The notes under the pieces are model-generated. The model was not told the origin of the DNA and ran no database searches. It was given only the letters and a program-made list of their open reading frames with translations. The position numbers and the translations under genes are program-made. Positions 61,841 through 64,000 of a stretch of DNA of 64,000 bases are shown here, in pieces. Source of the DNA: Apus apus (taxonomy: Eukaryota > Chordata > Aves > Apodiformes > Apodidae); NCBI RefSeq assembly GCF_020740795.1, contig NC_067282.1:128893132-128957131 (forward strand), written 5' to 3'. Each line of letters starts with the position of its first letter. Within the stretch, counting starts at the first letter, position 1.

Positions 61841-62799
61841 TGTTGTGGTTTGGGCCCAACACGACAACAAAGAAACACTCCTGGGATGGGGAGGACAAAG
61901 GCCAACTAGAGGAGGGTTCTTCACCGATCAAGGTCCCGGGAAAAACACCCAACTTGGGGAAAAAATAATAATTTAATTTCACACTCATCACACACCCAGG
62001 ACACAGACACACACCAAGCAGGGCTTGCAGATGTTACCCCAGCCCTCCCTTCTTCCCAGGCCCAAATCCCTTTGTTCCCGGTTTCTCTCCCTCCTTCCCC
62101 CCAGCGGCACAGGGGGACAGGGGATGGGGTTTAGAGTCACTTCACAGGCTGGTGGGTCCTGCTGCTCCTTCCTCCTCAGGAAGAAGGATTCCTTACAGTC
62201 CTGCTCTGCTTCCCCACGGGGTCCCTCCCATGGCAGAGAGTCCTCCACCAACCTCTCCTTCATGAGTCCTTCCCATGAGGTCCGGAGCTGCTCCAGCCTG
62301 GGCTTCCCACAGAGTCAGGGGCTGCTTCGGGAACAGCCACCTCCCCTGGCCCCGGGGTCTTCCACTGCTGCACTATAAGAGTCCACAGGCAGCAAATCCG
62401 AGTCCACTGAAGCAAAATCCAAGTCCACTGTCCAAGTTCACCCCTCTTGGTGCCTTCAGGGAATGTTCCACCACATTCCTCCACGAGTGCAGGGAGACAG
62501 CTGCCATCTCGCCATAGGTTGCAGGGAAACTTCTGCTTGGGCACCTTTTTCCCCTTCTTCCTCACCAGCCACCAGCACCACTCTCCCCCTCCAGCTCAGC
62601 TCTTCCTTCTTTAAGTGCTCACTCTTCTCAGTTCTTATCTCTATTTTTTTTTCTGTGTTCATTGCAGAGGGGCATCTATTGTCCCTCTGATGGCTCCTTG
62701 GCTGGGTTTGGAGCAGGGGGAACTTCTCAGCTTCTAACAGGAGCCACCCTTGAGGCTCTTCCCCCACTACTAAATATCCCACCAAACCAAACCAGAACA
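61841..62799 (+). mobile_element. Solo LTR, avian ERVL-like endogenous retrovirus (copy 2, 959 bp)
   Basis: It starts TGTTGTGGTTTGGGCCC and ends ...CCAAACCAGAACA. Flanking 5-mers are gagct (61836-61840) and cagct (62800-62804), a 4/5 match. It is more complete than copy 1. It holds the GC-rich central section with repeated 'ggggtcc'/'cttcccatg' phrases (62215-62530) that copy 1 lacks, and the 3' section with 'gggtttggagcagggggaacttctcagcttctaac'. No gag, pol or env sequence is adjacent. It is in the same orientation as copy 1 and antisense to CCDC91. An alternative end two bases later (at ...ACACA) is possible. Confidence 0.83.
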
Positions 62800-64000
62800 C
62801 AGCTTGAGCTGAAAAACCTGCCCTTTTGAAAGGCCTGAATACTTTCTCATAAAAACACTGACATCTCAGTATATTTAAGACATTGTCTGAAAAAAATCCA
62901 TCCATGAATATTAAACTACTGCTATTATCCTGTTTTGTGACAGCTTCAAAGGCAGTATCAACAAGAAGAAGCTCTAGCAGAACTCTCCACTGGGAAGGTA
63001 AACCTACCCTGAGTCACTACATGAACTTAATCTGCCACTCTCCCACCTTGGGGACGTTTTACATGATCCCCAAATCCATAAATACTGAACTCTTGCTGAC
63101 CTCTTGCACAGAGCTGCAGGACTCCTTCACTAAAAATCTTCAGGACTCACCAGCATTCTCTTCAAACTTCATTACCATAGTCATCCTCCTATTGATGTCT
63201 CTGTGTTCCACAGGCTACAAAATTGCTGTCTTTTTCTTTACTGTAGCAAACAACTACTTTATTGCTCTCTCTTCTATTAATAGATCCTCTAAACCACTGG
63301 TAACAATTCTTATTGTGGATAGTCTAAATTATTTCTATCTAACTAAGCCCCAGCAATTGCTCTCAACTTGAATTTAGCTTTGAAGTCAGCCGCTAATCTT
63401 TCTGTTGTAAAGAAGAGCGTGAGTGCCAGAAAGCTTCTCAGTAAAATTACAGTCTTGAAAACTGACATTTTGCCACTTGATAACTTTACATCCAAAAGAA
63501 GTAAAGAAGATACATACAGGGTAAAATAATTCTATTTACACTAGAATGTAAGCAACACAGAGTATAGGAATGGTTTAGTATTAAAAAACAACTTCTTGTG
63601 TAGTTGATAAGGTATGAAGTCAATGCTGTTTAACACAGGAAAGAGGAATGAAGTCTGTTTCTAAAATGCTGATTTTTAAACTTCTGTGCTATGCTATTTT
63701 ACTTAAAATTGTAAAGGGCTTGTTGTTGTTATTTAGGACATCAAAAAAAAAAAGAAGCTGTAATATCAAATTCCAACATCCAAATTAAACTTACCTTGTT
63801 TAAAATTCTTCAGACTTAACACTCAATTATGTCACCAAGAAATCAGTGAATCTACAGGCTGTCCCCCCAAATATTTCCAGTATCAGAGACTATGGAATTG
63901 AACATTTGGAACAGTAGTTTAGCTGCTACTATAACATTGTTAATTTGTAATTCCTACAGTTGTTAAAAGCAATGTTGGGAATGTCCCTCTAAATTCGTGT
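62800..64000. other. Intronic sequence with an unassigned 162-codon plus-strand frame
   Basis: The frame at 62883-63371 (MSEKNPSMNIKLLLLSCFVT...) is the longest non-repeat frame in the window after the overlapping frames inside the LTR. It is hydrophobic in its second half but matches no family I know, and it has no visible promoter or splice context. I regard it as chance. Otherwise the sequence is AT-rich with nothing recognised. Confidence 0.4.

Noticed and set aside
25630..62799. The two LTRs as ends of a single 37-kb provirus
   Set aside because: The distance is far beyond any retrovirus, there is no internal retroviral sequence, each has its own flanking 5-mer pair, and a host exon lies between them.
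62025..62905. Several ORFs of 75 to 149 codons
   Set aside because: Same explanation: they lie in the GC-rich LTR copy 2, with mirror frames also seen in copy 1.
62883..63371. 162-codon plus-strand ORF next to the solo LTR
   Set aside because: No recognisable domain, splice context or promoter. It lies in an intron on the opposite strand. Proximity to the LTR does not make it retroviral, since the flanking LTR has TG...CA ends and no primer-binding or coding sequence follows it.

Overview
The window is vertebrate nuclear DNA, almost certainly from a bird. It is AT-rich and gene-poor, and it carries about a dozen fragments of the avian/reptilian LINE family CR1. Several of these end in the CR1-type ATTCTATG octamer tail. 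There are also LTRs of the avian type that begin TGTGGTGGGTTG or TGTTGTGG. I see no bacterial, phage, CRISPR, rRNA or tRNA signal.

One host gene is recognisable, on the minus strand: the 3' end of CCDC91 (GGA-binding partner, p56). The penultimate coding exon is at 51263-51376 (38 codons, phase 0 at both ends, donor AGG|gtgagt). The terminal coding exon is at 22810-22932 (40 codons plus a TGA stop). Joined, they give the conserved C-terminal coiled coil, which runs from EEQKRSEKA through KEQKR|LDEVVRQR to LELFLSCAQKQLS. The 28.3 kb between them is the last intron. Everything above 51376 belongs to the preceding intron, and the earlier exons lie outside the window. The 3' UTR runs down from 22809, with the first AATAAA on the minus strand at 21797-21802. 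From 1 to about 21.7 kb is the downstream flank, where I found no gene.

Layout: 1-1612 is an old CR1 with a younger CR1 nested in it. 1613-21770 is non-coding flank with an LTR fragment (11793), a 163-bp pentanucleotide microsatellite (16248) and an antisense CR1 (18966). 21771-22932 is the CCDC91 3' end. The last intron holds a solo LTR (25630-26339) and CR1 copies at 26819, 30430, 34578, 36098, 38392, 41479 and 44166-45405. The last of these keeps endonuclease-domain sequence but lacks the reverse transcriptase. The preceding intron holds CR1 copies at 51690 and 52488 and a second solo LTR (61841-62799) of the same family and orientation as the first.

I see no credible undescribed biological system. 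The points most worth a second look are the CCDC91 assignment, the nested CR1, the internally deleted CR1, the pair of direct-repeat LTRs flanking a coding exon, and the 48-nt polypyrimidine run at the last splice acceptor.
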